From Siphonodentalium dalli (taxonomy: Eukaryota; Mollusca; Scaphopoda; Gadilida; Siphonodentaliidae), in NCBI GenBank assembly GCA_032622095.1, contig CP136065.1:56787949-56851948 (forward strand): 64,000 nt of DNA, in the 5' to 3' direction. Shown in pieces: positions 26,601-38,203 of the stretch (the first letter of the stretch is position 1; each line of letters starts with the position of its first letter). The translations under genes were made by a program, and so were the position numbers. Below the pieces are notes generated by a model. That model did no database searches, was not told the DNA's origin, and saw nothing but the letters and a program-made list of their open reading frames with translations.

Positions 26601-28920
26601 AATTGGGTGGGACCCCCCCCCCCCCATTTCTTTGAGGGTGGGGTGTATCTATGGGTATTTGAGGCGGCCACCCACCCTCGTCGTCAAATCACCGATCCGA
26701 GAAATCCCGTTCAAAAAGGACGTGTTATTCCGATTTCCCACGAATACTAAATTCGAGAAAATCCCCAATGTGACAAAAATGCATCCCATATTTATAGAAC
26801 CCATCTACAGTCACACGGGCGATCACAAATGTCACCGATATTTCCGCACATATGTTCACAGATGCGATATGGCCAAATAACCTCACGATTAGCGCTAATA
26901 TCTGAGTTATTATTTCAATTCCCCACCAAAACTAAACCCTAGGTAGCTACCATATATACGAGTCAATCTTTTACGCGATATTGGGGAATTTGTCGGGTTT
27001 CGTTTCAATGGGGAATCGATTGGTGTGCCCTCTATTGTGGACAATTATTAAGTTAAATGGACACTATTGTATTGTGCAGCCTTGCTTTAGCAATTATTGA
27101 TAATTTTTATTGGAGATTTGTCCCATTAAGGGCGCACAGAGGGCACTACAGTTCAATCATTTCTAACCTGGCTACCATATATGCGAGCCAGGATTCAGCA
27201 AAACCGATCGCGATTTTACGTAAAACGCTGTCACTGCGAATTCTTTGGACATTGCGACACCAAATTATGAGTGGACGTTTATATGGCCACCGTCCACCTT
27301 ATGTAGTCGACCGATCCAAGAAATCTCGTTAGGAAGAACCCGGATTATGCCGGATATCATCGCTTTTATTATGATATAGAGAGTAATCAATTGGGTGGGA
27401 CCCCCCCCATTTCTTTGAGGGTGGGGTGTATCTATGGGTATTTGAGGCGGCCACCCACCCTCGTCGTCAAATCGCCGATCCGAGAAATCCCGTTCAAAAA
27501 GGACGTGTTATTCCGATTTCCCACGAATACTAAATTCGAGAAAATCCCCAATGTGACAAAAATGCATCCCATATTTATAGAACCCATCTACAGTCACACG
27601 GGCGATCACAAATGTCACCGATATTTCCGCACATATGTTCACAGATGCGATATGGCCAAATAACCTCACGATTAGCGCTAATATCTGAGTTATTATTTCA
27701 ATTCCCCACCAAAACTAAACCCTAGGTAGCTACCATATATACGAGTCAATCTTTTACGCGATATTGGGGAATTTGTCGGGTTTCGTTTCAATGGGGAATC
27801 GATTGGTGTGTCCTCTATTGTGGACAATTATTAAGTTAAATGGACACTATTGTATTGTGCAGCCTTGCTTTAGCAATTATTGATAATTTTTATTGGGGAT
27901 TTGTCCCATTAAGGGCGCACAGAGGGCACTACAGTTCAATCATTTCTAACCTGGCTACCATATATGCGAGCCAGGATTCAGCAAAACCGATCATGATTTT
28001 ACGTAAAACGCTGCCACTGCGAATTCTTTGGACATTGCGACACCAAATTATGAGTGGACGTTTATATGGCCACCGTCCACCTTATGTAGTCGACCGATCC
28101 AAGAAATCTCGTTAGGAAGAACCCGGATTAGGCCGGATATCATCGCTTTTATTATGATATAGAGAGTAATCAATTGGGTGGGACCCCCCCCCCCCCCACC
28201 CCCATTTCTTTGAGGGTGGGGTGTATCTATGGGTATTTGAGGCGGCCACCCACCCTCGTCGTCAAATCACCGATCCGAGAAATCCCGTTCAAAAAGGACG
28301 TGTTATTCCGATTTCCCACGAATACTAAATTCGAGAAAATCCCCAATGTGACAAAAATGCATCCCATATTTATAGAACCCATCTACAGTCACACGGGCGA
28401 TCACAAATGTCACCGATATTTCCGCACATATGTTCACAGATGCGATATGGCCAAATAACCTCACGATTAGCGCTAATATCTGAGTTATTATTTCAATTCC
28501 CCACCAAAACTAAACCCTAGGTAGCTACCATATATACGAGTCAATCTTTTACGCGATATTGGGGAATTTGTCGGGTTTCGTTTCAATGGGGAATCGATTG
28601 GTGTGCCCTCTATTGTGGACAATTATTAAGTTAAATGGACACTATTGTATTGTGCAGCCTTGCTTTAGCAATTATTGATAATTTTAATTGGGGATTTGTC
28701 CCATTAAGGGCGCACAGAGGGCACTACAGTTCAATCATTTCTAACCTGGCTACCATATATGCGAGCCAGGATTCAGCAAAACCGATCGCGATTTTACGTA
28801 AAACGCTGTCACTGCGAATTCTTTGGACATTGCGACACCAAATTATGAGTGGGCGTTCATATGGCCACCGTCCACCTTATGTAATCGACCGATCCAAGAA
28901 ATCCCGCTCGAAAAAGCCCG
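23641..28920. repeat. Satellite array, ~788 bp unit
   Basis: Units recur with ATGGACACTATTGTATTGTG at 24695, 25482, 26269, 27057, 27840 and 28635 (spacing 787, 787, 788, 783, 795). A first, shorter and more diverged unit (about 610 bp) lies next to the 138 bp satellite. Each unit includes a poly-C tract followed by CCATTTCTTTGAGGGTGGG. Each also carries two repeated short frames of 82-94 and 91 codons with no recognisable domain. Sequence differences between the middle units are very few. Confidence 0.92.
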
Positions 28921-29250
28921 GATCAGGCCGGATCAGCGTCGCTCGCTCCGGGGATTGGGGAATAATTTTGAACCCGCAATTTTTGAGTTCTCAATTTTTT
29001 CCCCATTTCGGGTCCTAATAATTTTTGCAGGAATGACATCGTAAGGTCTCGAAACGCGTTTTAAACAAACTTTTTTTTTTTTTGTAACCGGCGGATCGGA
29101 TTTTAGGATCCTAAAAACAGAATTCCCCGATTTTCGTGATTTTCGGATTCGAAAAAAACCCGGAAGGCGTCTTTTGCCGGCAAATCGGTTTCTCATCCCC
29201 GAAAGAGCTATCGAAACTCTTTCGAATGACGCTTTGACCTGAATTTATAG
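28921..29250. other. Diverged edge of the 788 bp satellite
   Basis: Sequence continues with fragments resembling satellite pieces (GATCCGAGAAA-like, AACCCGGA-like) but without a clear unit. No gene was recognised. A T run at about 29071 is the only simple repeat. Confidence 0.4.
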
Positions 29251-29599
29251 GATCCGTTGGAGATCCTCTATATATCCATTTATCTTAAATAGTTTCAATG
29301 TTGTAGAGGGACGACAATAATTATTTTATTATATTTTTCAATAACAAATATTTTGCTACATATAGTTCTTGTTTATAGATATATCATAGATATATATATT
29401 TTTTGCAATACAACAAAGTATGGTAGTTGTACAATTGAAAATAACGTACATATATCATAAACAATAAAATAACAACAAAAATTAAAGTTAATTTATAATA
29501 ATAATAATTACACCTTTGAAGTTACCAACTACTGAGCTATTTTCTCCTAATGAGAATAACGGGATCATGTTGCACACATAACCAGTTAGTTTGCCATGA

Positions 29600-30024
29600 T
29601 TGTTTTTGATGTTTACAAATTGTTAGCTTCATTCATATTCCAAAATGCCTGTTTATTTATTGCCATCGTTTCGATTTTGCCTGAGATCATTATAGGCATT
29701 GCATTCAACGATAAAACGTATTTCAGTTTCAATTATGTTTTGTTAGCATACAGGGCATATCCGCTTTTCGAATGGTTCCATAGGTTGTCTGTGTCTCCCT
29801 TTTTCTATTTTTAGAACATGATTACTCGTACAGTCGCGCTAAATGTAGTAACAATTCTCGATTGTCTTGTGATTTAGTATATAGTTGTGATATGGTTCTA
29901 AGGTATATTCTCCCTTGGAATAATCTGTAAGTGTATCATTAATTTCCAAACAATTTATCGTCGTCGAATATATCATGTATAAAACTTCGAGATGTGTTCT
30001 TGTTTTAACAAGTTTATATGTCAC
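29600..30024 (-). pseudogene. Degenerate LINE ORF2 remnant
   Basis: The minus strand reads EKRICPVC, then an in-frame stop, then QNIIETEIRFIVECNAYNDL, a zinc knuckle broken by TAA. The preceding 29839-30024 frame (LEPYHNYI-like) may be the segment before it. It lies 130 bp upstream of the orphan hexosaminidase exon on the opposite strand. Assignment rests only on the knuckle pattern. Confidence 0.5.
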
Positions 30025-30152
30025 ATTCGGTTTTCACCAGTTTGCAACAGAACACAGCAATAACTGCACGTGTTATATTCTGTATGCTGTTGTTGTAACT
30101 GGGGGTCTGGAACCATAAAGACATACTTAAAACATTCATCTATATTTTACAG

Positions 30153-30290
30153 AATAAAAAATGGAAGGTTGCTTGTGAACGCTGAAATACCTGGGCTAGT
30201 CATTGAGTTCAGCACAAATGGCACAAAGTGGCAATCAGCTATGGGCGAACCAGACGTCCACAAATACAAACAAATACTCATTAGAACCAG
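30153..30290 (+). pseudogene. Orphan exon of a second GH20 hexosaminidase (CHB_HEX_C domain)
   Basis: A 138 bp exon sits between TTTTACAG and AG/GTAATT. It encodes (x)IKNGRLLVNAEIPGLVIEF and ends KQILIRTR. It aligns residue by residue with the minus-strand exon at 40608-40465 (NGxxxVNxEIPGLxxEF, LRTR), and both splice phases are identical, so the two are paralogous exons. The frame is intact. No other exon of this copy was seen on the plus strand; upstream there are LINE remnants and satellite. It may belong to a gene with very long introns, or be a relic of a duplication. It faces the other gene tail to tail. Confidence 0.8.
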
Positions 30291-30689
30291 GTAATTACTG
30301 TACAATCAATCAATAGTTTATTACTCCGTCCATTACTTATGGAACTGGAGGATACCACATATATAATGAATTACAAAATAAACAACAGCTACATGTAAAT
30401 ATTATATATACCTAGTTACCCTTAGTTACCCAAACAAAAAAAGGTGAATATGGATTTGAAGTAGTATTAATAGATCGTACAGATGGGTAACAGCTAAATG
30501 GTTTCGAATCAATGGTTTTGTCGGATGAGTAAGTGAGTTTGTGGGTGTACATGTATGTACATATAAGTGATCAAACTGATGCAATATTTAAGATTTCTTT
30601 GGCAAATTTAGCCAAATGCACTAGCTCAGTCTTGTTCGTAGTGTTCATTAGTGCTGCCAATTTCGTGTGGCTTGGAAACATTTGGTAGT

Positions 30690-31130
30690 AGTTCCGGTGG
30701 AGCTATAGCCATCACTCCTCGTCCGTCGTCCGTCTTAGCGCCCGTCCATCCGTCCGTCCGTCAACAATTCTTTGAACATCTTCTCCTCTGAAACCGTAAT
30801 GCCGAATTGGTTCATATTTGGTGTGGATGTTCCATATGTGACTCTCATTCAGATTTGTTCAAATGAGGACACTGGGTCAAATAGTTGCGAAGCCAGGGCC
30901 ATAACTCTGTAATTCTTACAACGACTTCTTCTCATATTTCATTTGGCCGAATGGGTTCATATTTAGTACAAAGGGTCCTTGGGGGACTGTTATTCAGATT
31001 TGTTCAAATGAGGTCACTGGGTCGAATGTGGGCGGAGCCAGTGACATAACTTTGAAAAAAAATGCTTTTTGGTCAAATTCAGATTTTTGGAATTTTCACC
31101 ATACTCAAATTAACAAACAAAAAATTAATT
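30690..31130 (+). repeat. Dispersed repeat with CCGTCCGTC tract
   Basis: It contains CGTCCGTCGTCCGTC and then two loosely repeated blocks around GGTTCATATTTGGTG and GGTTCATATTTAGTAC with CAGATTTGTTCAAATGAGG. The style is that of common mollusc dispersed repeats. No gene was seen. Confidence 0.65.
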
Positions 31131-31195
31131 TTTTAATCATTTTATAAAATTTGAAAAAAGTTACACCATTACAACATCTGCAGAGTTATGAAACT

Positions 31196-31572
31196 TTAAA
31201 GACATATTATGTACTTGTTCGGGTGCGTGAAACTCATAAGTTAGTACTCAGGCGCTATGCCAAATGGAGGAATGCAAAATTCTACTAACACCGCCGAAAA
31301 TCTGAAGCAAATTGACCGGATCACTCCATAGAAAACATCGTCTGAACTACGCTCAATTGTAAATATTTACTACTCGATTCGGGACGCATCTATCGGCAAT
31401 AAACTAACGAAAACAATTTCACCATCGAGAGTCACTGTATTTAATTAATATATAAGAATGACGGTGTGTGTTGTCAATTTAGATATAATATTTGTAAAAA
31501 TAACTACTTTGAAAAAGATTATTCTCCATTTCTATTTCATCACCCCGCCGGAGTGTTTCACATCACTTTAAT
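31196..31572 (+). repeat. Dispersed ~380 bp repeat, copy 2
   Basis: This is the partner of 1461-1840, same strand. It follows directly after a CCGTCCGT-type repeat (30690-31070). Confidence 0.85.
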
Positions 31573-31837
31573 CTTTAATCTTCTGAAATTACAGAAATAT
31601 TCCATTACCCATCCCCCCTCCCACATGGCCCAGACCCACCCCCACCCTGCAGTGGCCTGCACCCAACCAACATCCCTTCCAACGGATATCATTTCCAGCT
31701 TCCAACTTTAATACCTGTTCTATTAAAGTTGCAGATATCTCTTTGTGGATAAACACAGAGAAACACATGTCATTAATCAAGATTAGAATAATATGTCACT
31801 GACAGCTTGTATAAACATACAGCTAGCAATTTTAAAC

Positions 31838-32210
31838 AAACTGCCTGAATTTAGTGTGTCTGACATTTGCAGAATGAGGTTCCCAGAGGGTGAATTTAGT
31901 GATGCTATCCCACACAGCATCACCAAATTCACCCTCTGGAGACCTCGTTTTGCTTAGGCCTCATCTTCTGTGAAGTATCTATAGTATCAAATTAACATTG
32001 TTTTTAGTTACATTTCCCTTCTAGGAAGTTTCTATATCCCCTAATTTGCAGAAGATAAAATTCATAATTGAGGTGCCCGATGGGTGAACATCAACTTCCA
32101 ACTGGGGAACTTCAATCTTATCCTAGGTCTGCCATAGCAGTTGAGGGTCTTAGCAGAATGAGGTCCCCAGAGGGTGAATTTAGTGATGCTAGCCCACTCC
32201 AAACGAAGGA
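31838..32210. mobile_element. Dual-hairpin MITE (AGAATGAGGTCC family), copy 1
   Basis: A hairpin at 31868-31955 (GCAGAATGAGGTTCCCAGAG with inverse) is followed by a ~190 bp spacer with GAAGATAAAATTCATAATTG and GGTGAACATCAACTTCC. A second half-hairpin follows (GCAGAATGAGGTCCCCAGAG, 32153). Confidence 0.75.
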
Positions 32211-32259
32211 CAGTTTCCCTCTTAATAGGCTTCCTTCACAAGGACCATCAGGTCTATTT

Positions 32260-32830
32260 TACTGATATGTATCATATATATGAAGGGTTCTTTGTTGTCT
32301 GGGATTCAAATTTATTCAGATGGGGTCACCAGGTTAAATAGGGTGGGACCAGGGACATACTAGTAACTATATGTATGGAGCAATCAGGAGGATCCTTTAG
32401 TGACTGAGATTCAGATTTGTTAAAATGAGGTCAACCTGTCAAGAAATGGCGGGGCTATGGGGAGTTAACACTTTTGTGTCTAATAAAATCATTGAAATAC
32501 CAAATTCATTAAAACATCTACCTTGGAACCACCTGACTGATTAATCTGACATACATGTATTGTGTTTTGGGTCCATGGATAATTGGGCTTCAGACATGTC
32601 TAAATGGTTTTAGAAAAAGGCGCTTGTGAGATTGAAAATTTCCAACAATTGAGAAAGTTTGAGGTGCCAGTTGTGAAATTCCAACCTAAGACTTGGGAGT
32701 CTGTAGCCCGGTCGGGAGGGGACTTGTTGAACTGGAGGAGGGGGTGATCAGTAGTGTACATTTGGTAATTTCAAGGTGGATTTTCACCAATCTATATATA
32801 CGTGAAGTCTCTCTATCACATATCCTGTTT
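32260..32830. other. No gene recognised
   Basis: Moderately AT-rich with words such as GATTCAGATTTGTTAAAATG, which resemble the dispersed repeat at 30690-31130. Confidence 0.4.
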
Positions 32831-32834
32831 AGAG

Positions 32835-33032
32835 CTATTCTTTTAAAGTGATTATGAAAAGTTCTGACTGTTGTGGTCTCCAGAGTCCCAGTCTTATCAG
32901 TCTTTGCAGTCTGGTGGTCGACCCACAGTCATTGACTGTCTTGTTTATATGAGTCCTGCGGGCAGAGTTTAATGCGCTACAAGTAAAAATGTAATGGTAC
33001 TCATCACTGGTCTCATCTGAGTCGTTATTCAA
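32835..33032 (-). pseudogene. Short LINE ORF2 C-terminal remnant
   Basis: A 66-codon frame reads DEYHYIFTCSALNSARRTHI followed by a basic tail, matching the last zinc-knuckle half (H-x4-C) of LINE ORF2. It lies just downstream of the 33235-33779 remnant on the same strand but is a separate copy, since both carry the same domain. No other LINE parts are visible. Confidence 0.55.
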
Positions 33033-33234
33033 TTCAATTTAATTACTCTTCATCTTGTTGGATATTACAGAGTATGTGGATAATTACAATATAACAATAC
33101 ATATATAGTATATAGTGTGCTATGCATGAGGATTTTTGAATGATTATTATGTGTAAGATAATATACAATATATAGTGGAATTATTTAATTCAAAACCCAT
33201 GGTGGTGTCCCAACGTGTGCGGTTATAGAATGCC

Positions 33235-33779
33235 TTAGGAGAGCCTAAAATAATGTCATAACCCTTTAATGAACAGTGAATGATTTTTGGTTCTCTTCCA
33301 CTTTCCAGAATTTAATAATTCATTCAATTTAATAACATTAGGTTTTCGGTAGAAGTAGGGCTTTATATATCTCTCTCGCAGAGTCTGTAGTGCAGGGCAT
33401 TTTAAAATTACATGGAATTCATCACCGAGTTCTAAATTACATAAAGTACACTTTATGTCTGAGTAATCTGAACCACCCAGGGTCCCGATTCAACTGGTAA
33501 GTATTGATTTCTGCTCCTGAACCGTAACATGGCGGATACTAAGTTATTATATATACTCGATATATATGTCTCACGACCGAAATTTATCTTAACAATTCGA
33601 TAGAGTGCATATGTATTTGATATGGATATGGTGCCTCTCCATTCTTGAATAAAAACTTCTTCTAGTCGTTCACACGGTATTGAGTTATAAATTACACAGG
33701 TTAGCATAGTGATGTTATACTTCCTGTTGTCATATATCATATCACATTGACTGCGTCTTCTCAATTGTGAACCATACAA
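33235..33779 (-). pseudogene. LINE ORF2 C-terminal remnant, frameshifted
   Basis: On the minus strand 33779-33453 encodes NTYALYRIVKINFGRETYIS and FRSRNQYLPVESG, a LINE ORF2 C-terminal region. It stops after QITQT, but a neighbouring frame continues IKCTLCNLELGDEFHVILKC and HSLFIKGL before a stop. That is a zinc knuckle (C-x2-C ... H-x4-C) displaced by one frameshift. The copy is therefore broken. Confidence 0.75.
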
Positions 33780-34411
33780 GTCAATTCTTTATTCTCGTCA
33801 CCTTTAAATACATAGGTACGGATAAACCAAATATAAACAAAATATCATCCTGACAACCCAAAAATCAGCAGACTGTCACCAAATTAGAACTTGATCTGCA
33901 TGTTCTCATTCGACAACTACACACCAACGCGCGTGTAATACATGTGACGTTATGATCCGGACAACATTCTGATTATAATAGTCATCGGAATTTTGTTTCA
34001 GGGAACATAAATATATGGCGCGTCGGCTTGTAATTTGTGGTAAAATTCTAATATTTACATAGTCCGTGTGTGTTACACTAAACTTTTCGGTTATTGGTCA
34101 ACTGAAAATCAGGTCATGCGCGTTTCACATCCCAATAAATCACACCATAAGACGAAGTGAAGTTCTATCTGGTTGACCCATCTGACTAATTGTGGTAGAT
34201 ACAATAACTGGGCGTGTTCTTGAATGTGCGTCATAGACTAATCGATCGATAATTCACAGATAGAGAATATTGGGCTAACTTACAATGCAGCGTGATACAA
34301 TTTCCAAACTGTAGATTGATTTCCAAAAAAAAGTTCAGCTGAGTATGTAGAAATTAATAAGTAAAAAGCTATATAAATATGAGAAATGAATTTAGTGTTA
34401 TTATATTTGAT

Positions 34412-34757
34412 TGAAGGGTTTGGTTTTATAATATTTTATTGAAGGGTTTGGTGTTATTGTACTTTATTGAAGGGTTTGGTGTTATTGTACTTTATTGAAG
34501 GGTTTGGTGTTATTGTACTTTATTGAAGGGTTTGGTGTTATTGTACTTTATTGAAGGGTTTGGTGTTATTGTACTTTATTGAATGGTTTGGTGTTATTGT
34601 ACTTTATTGAAGGGTTTGGTGTTATTGTACTTTATTGAAAGGTTTGGTGTTATTGTACTTTATTGAAAGGTTTGGTGTTATTGTACTTTATTGAAGGGTT
34701 TGGTGTTATTGTACTTTATTGAAGGGTTTGGTGTTATTGTACTTTATTGAAGGGTAT
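34412..34757. repeat. 28 bp minisatellite, ~12 copies
   Basis: The unit GAAGGGTTTGGTGTTATTGT followed by ACTTTATT repeats head to tail. The first copies are slightly diverged and one or two have GAAT or GAAA in place of GAAG. Confidence 0.95.
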
Positions 34758-34904
34758 ATCGATGTGACCGTTGAAGCTCATTTAGTGTGAACTCCGAAAT
34801 GTGTTCAACGCGGCCACAGCGCTATACTCAATAAAACTCACTCAAACTACATTCATTTCTTAACCATTTCGTGATGGGAGATGCGCTCGTGCAGCATTAA
34901 AGAT

Positions 34905-35078
34905 CACGTGCAAGTGCATTCTCTTATATATGTGTGAGTCTTACATAGGGAGCCTCGCATATATAAGAGCATGCACTGGCTTACAAGGTCAAGGTAAATA
35001 TTGTTGGGCCAGTGTATTTTCTTATATATGCGAGGCTCCCTATGTGAGACTCGCGTATATAAGAAGATGCATTGGCAC
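34905..35078. mobile_element. Diverged copy of the double-hairpin cassette
   Basis: Two imperfect hairpins contain GCATTCTCTTATATATG, CTCGCATATATAAGAG, TTTTCTTATATATGCGAG and CGCGTATATAAGAAGATGCA. They are separated by a short spacer with GGCTTACAAGGTCAAGG. No outer TIR shell was identified. Confidence 0.7.
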
Positions 35079-35709
35079 AGGATTTTCAGAAAATATCAGG
35101 AAGGTCTGTTCATGGAAAGTTTAAATAATATACACGCCGGTGCACCATATATTTATTTCTTTAACGAAATTTCTCAATTCTAGGTCTAGAAATGGACGAA
35201 GATACAGTGGTGTTCAGACGTTGTATGTGGCAGGTTCATGAGAAAGGCGGTTGTAGCCAGAACACATCTTACATCAAAGAATAGCAAACACGCATCTTGA
35301 AGGTGTTGACTTTCTACTTCTCCACGTCACTCACCATACACGGGATCAAACTGTTGTTTTATAACAGGGACAGGCGGGGCTGTGGTGGTGTGGAAATGAT
35401 ATTCATTATTTTCGACAAGTGGAAATTTAATTCTGACACAACATCAGTTGGAATTGCAGTCCAAAAATATGCTGAAATTGTTCCGATCTTGTTTTTGATA
35501 TTGCATCTATTATTTAGTGTGCATATTGTTGGTTTAAGAGAACAAGTCGAATGTTTTCATTCTTTTGGTCCAAATGTTGGATCATTTGAAAAATGCCAGG
35601 TTGGAAATTTCAAACAGTTGGAAGAAAGCTTGAGTCAGCCAGTGTCCGCCATTCCAAACCAAGGAGGGGCGCAAATGAAATTTCCCAGATTTTTAAATTG
35701 TGTTCTGGT

Positions 35710-35977
35710 TTAACACTTTCTTTATTAATTTACTCATTGACGATTAGTTCCTATGGGAACTGTTCAGATAATAAGTTCAACAAACGACCATTGTTGAACT
35801 TAATTTCGGTAAACATTTCCTACCAATGAATATTAATCCTTCAGCAATTGTGTTATCTTTTCGTCTAAATGTCGCCTGCTAATTTATCCTGAACATCCCT
35901 TAAAATATATAATAGATCATCCCCGTATACAGCTTTATAACTGAATGTGAGAAAACATTTAGTATAGAAATGGTTAA
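35710..35977. mobile_element. Small piggyBac-like MITE (TTAA ends)
   Basis: It begins TTAACACTTTCTTTATTAA and ends TTTAGTATAGAAATGGTTAA. Its interior (TTCCTATGGGAACTGTTCAG, AATAAGTTCAACAAACGAC) matches, in inverse orientation, the MITE at 43752-43976. Confidence 0.7.
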
Positions 35978-36109
35978 GGGGACAATAAGTGAGATCACTG
36001 AGTCATGGGCATATTGGATTCACCCGTGAGCTCGCTTGTTGGAAATTATAAGGCGGACATCTTTCTGAGAAACTTCAGTTAGAGTTATTGTTAGTGCTAT
36101 TAGCTTCAT

Positions 36110-36146
36110 GGGTTAGGGTTAGGGTTAGGGTTAGGGTTAGGGTTGG
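36110..36146 (+). repeat. Interstitial telomere-like (TTAGGG)n tract
   Basis: About six perfect TTAGGG units embedded in unique sequence. TTAGGG is the usual telomere repeat of molluscs and most animals. No subtelomeric context is visible. Confidence 0.95.
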
Positions 36147-36179
36147 TTCATGGTGAATGGATGCCTATATACCCAAATT

Positions 36180-36410
36180 GGCAAACGACATATTGCATAA
36201 TCGAGGTGCCCATTGGGATAACATTACAATATTTACCATCTGGGAACTTAACTCTGAGTCTAGGTCTCAATAGCAGATGAGGCCATGCAGAATGAGGTCC
36301 ACATAAGATTGGTTTGGTGACGCTAGCCCATTGTGCTGTGTAGCATCACTAAATTCACCCTATGTGGACCTCATTCTGCAAATGTACGCCACCATATTAT
36401 CAGGTCTGAG
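36180..36410. mobile_element. Dual-hairpin MITE (AGAATGAGGTCC family), left-truncated copy
   Basis: The spacer part (ATAATCGAGGTGCCCATTGG) and one hairpin (GCAGAATGAGGTCCACATAA with inverse ATGTGGACCTCATTCTGCAA) are present. Confidence 0.75.
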
Positions 36411-36599
36411 CGTGACAAAGGCGAAAAATCACCATAGGCTTTATTTTTAGAATTGAAAATTAATAGTCCATTTAAGTGATCTCTGACTCATTTTCATTTA
36501 GCAAAATTACGCAGGATCGCACCTTTTGGGAAATACTGTTTGACTGGTACCTCTAGGCGTCTTCTAAATATTAGAAACATTCAATTCGGAAGTGGTGCC

Positions 36600-36755
36600 G
36601 ATGCCTATGTAGGCCGTTTGTTGAACTTATTATCTGAACTCGCCGAGAGCTTTCCGATTAATGGCAACAAGCCATATTTCCGACTAAATCCTGAAACATT
36701 ACCCATAATTCTGCTGTGGTTAAGTGGTCAATTACTTTGGACATTACTGTATCCT
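36600..36755. mobile_element. Half copy of the palindromic MITE beside a piggyBac-MITE fragment
   Basis: GCCGTTTGTTGAACTTATTA (as in the small TTAA MITEs) is followed by GAGAGCTTTCCGATTAATGG and CCATATTTCCGACTAAATCC up to GGACATTACTGTA. The open frame across it is a by-product. Confidence 0.65.
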
Positions 36756-37530
36756 ACTCATCAAGTGTTGATATTATGGCTTCATATCATTTTAATTTAT
36801 GGGATATTTATATTTGCACTTTTGTAATAGAACGCACTTTGGTTTATGGACTATTTGCGTTGTTATTTTTGCATAGAGTTTACAAATAAAATTATTTACA
36901 CAATGCACTCGACTTGGCTTTTGTCATATTTATATATATATATATCTAAGAGGCTCTTTCGTCAAAGAGTAGTTTTAAGCCATAATAAAGCGTTATATAC
37001 AGCGCTTAATCCCATGGGACCATATACAAGAGTTTATTAAACATTTAACGAGATACTGTACCCAAATCTTGTTGTTCGTTTCTATAGTCTCTGAGTCGGA
37101 GAATAAGGTAACAGTTTTCCATTATTTGAAAGTCTGTTGAGTACGAAGTAGTGTTACGGGTGGCAAATTTACCGGAATGCAAAAATACAAATTGTTGTTG
37201 TCGAGTAATTTCTGTACAGTTTTCAACCATTTTAAGATAGCCTATTAACCTGAGCGTTTACAGAATACATCTTCGACTCAAATTACTTATGTTTCTATAT
37301 ATTATCGATATTAGATCGTTGTTATCACCGGAAATTTATTGAAAATGGCGTACAGTACCCTTTTAAAGTATTATTTTAACTGTTGGCCTATATTTCCCAG
37401 CCCCTATAGACCCGGTGGTATATTATTCTCTAGCCGAAGGCAACTTTAGTTGGTATATATTTTTTTGTCATAGGGTGTTGTAGGTATACTCTAATATAAA
37501 TCCGACCATTTGCAGGACCATCTATATATG

Positions 37531-37986
37531 TGACCCGCCATATCAAATCCAGTCGTAAGTCGGGATTTGTTTTACCCTGTCCCAATGCATTCTCTTATAT
37601 ATGCGAGTCGACCATAGGTCGCCTCGCATATATAAGAGAATGCATTGGCCTAACAATTTTTTACAATTTTAATACTTTTTTCTTGTATTCTTTAACAATT
37701 TTATAATTTCACCCATACAGAGCCCCAGACAAACATGAGCAGACGACACTCTTCTATATGCTTCTATATATGTGTGGGGCTCCCTGCAGGGTAATGGATG
37801 TTGTTTATTTTATGTCCTAAAAATTGTAAGAAACATTTATTTAAAAAAAATGATAACAAATTGTTAGGCCAATGCATTCTCTTATATATGCGAGGGGACC
37901 TATGGTCGACTCGCATATATAAGAGAATGCATTGGCACAGGGTAAAAAAAATCCCGACTTACGACTGGATTTGATATGGCGGGTCA
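37531..37986. mobile_element. Foldback MITE with the same double hairpin in a different TIR shell
   Basis: The ends are TGACCCGCCATATCAAATCC... and its inverse ending at 37986, continuing inward through CAGTCGTAAGTCGGGATTT (about 37 bp). Between them lie two hairpins (37587-37649 and 37867-37937) with arms on ATGCATTCTCTTATATATGC. These match those of the piggyBac-like MITEs, and parts of the spacer match as well. Confidence 0.85.
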
Positions 37987-37991
37987 CATAT

Positions 37992-38203
37992 TATACTCAG
38001 CAGAATATATGCAACAAATTAATGAATTTGAGTCATGGGAGAGTGCAAAATACACACATGTGCTCTATATGAACGTTGAGCCATGACCGCAATTTCATTA
38101 TAATTACATGTTGTTTACATCGTTCGTAGAGCACATGAGTGTATTTTGCACTCATCTATGGCTCAAATTCATTAAATTGTTGCTTATATTCTGTTGAGTC
38201 TAA
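37992..38203. mobile_element. Foldback MITE (AGTGCAAAATACAC family), copy 1
   Basis: The arms begin TATACTCAGCAGAATATATG and run through GAATTTGAGTCATGG and AGTGCAAAATACACAC; the inverse is on the right. It abuts the element ending at 37986. Other copies lie at 40150-40350 and 56043-56212. Confidence 0.75.

Noticed and set aside
24088-29018. Repeated 82-127 codon frames as a possible gene family
   Set aside because: They repeat exactly with the 788 bp satellite unit and show no known domain; taken as satellite by-products.
34412-34757. Possible CRISPR-like array
   Set aside because: The 28 bp repeats are head to tail with no spacers; it is a minisatellite in a eukaryotic genome.
36540-36827. 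95-codon plus-strand frame with hydrophobic C-terminus
   Set aside because: Most of it is a half copy of the palindromic mariner-like MITE.
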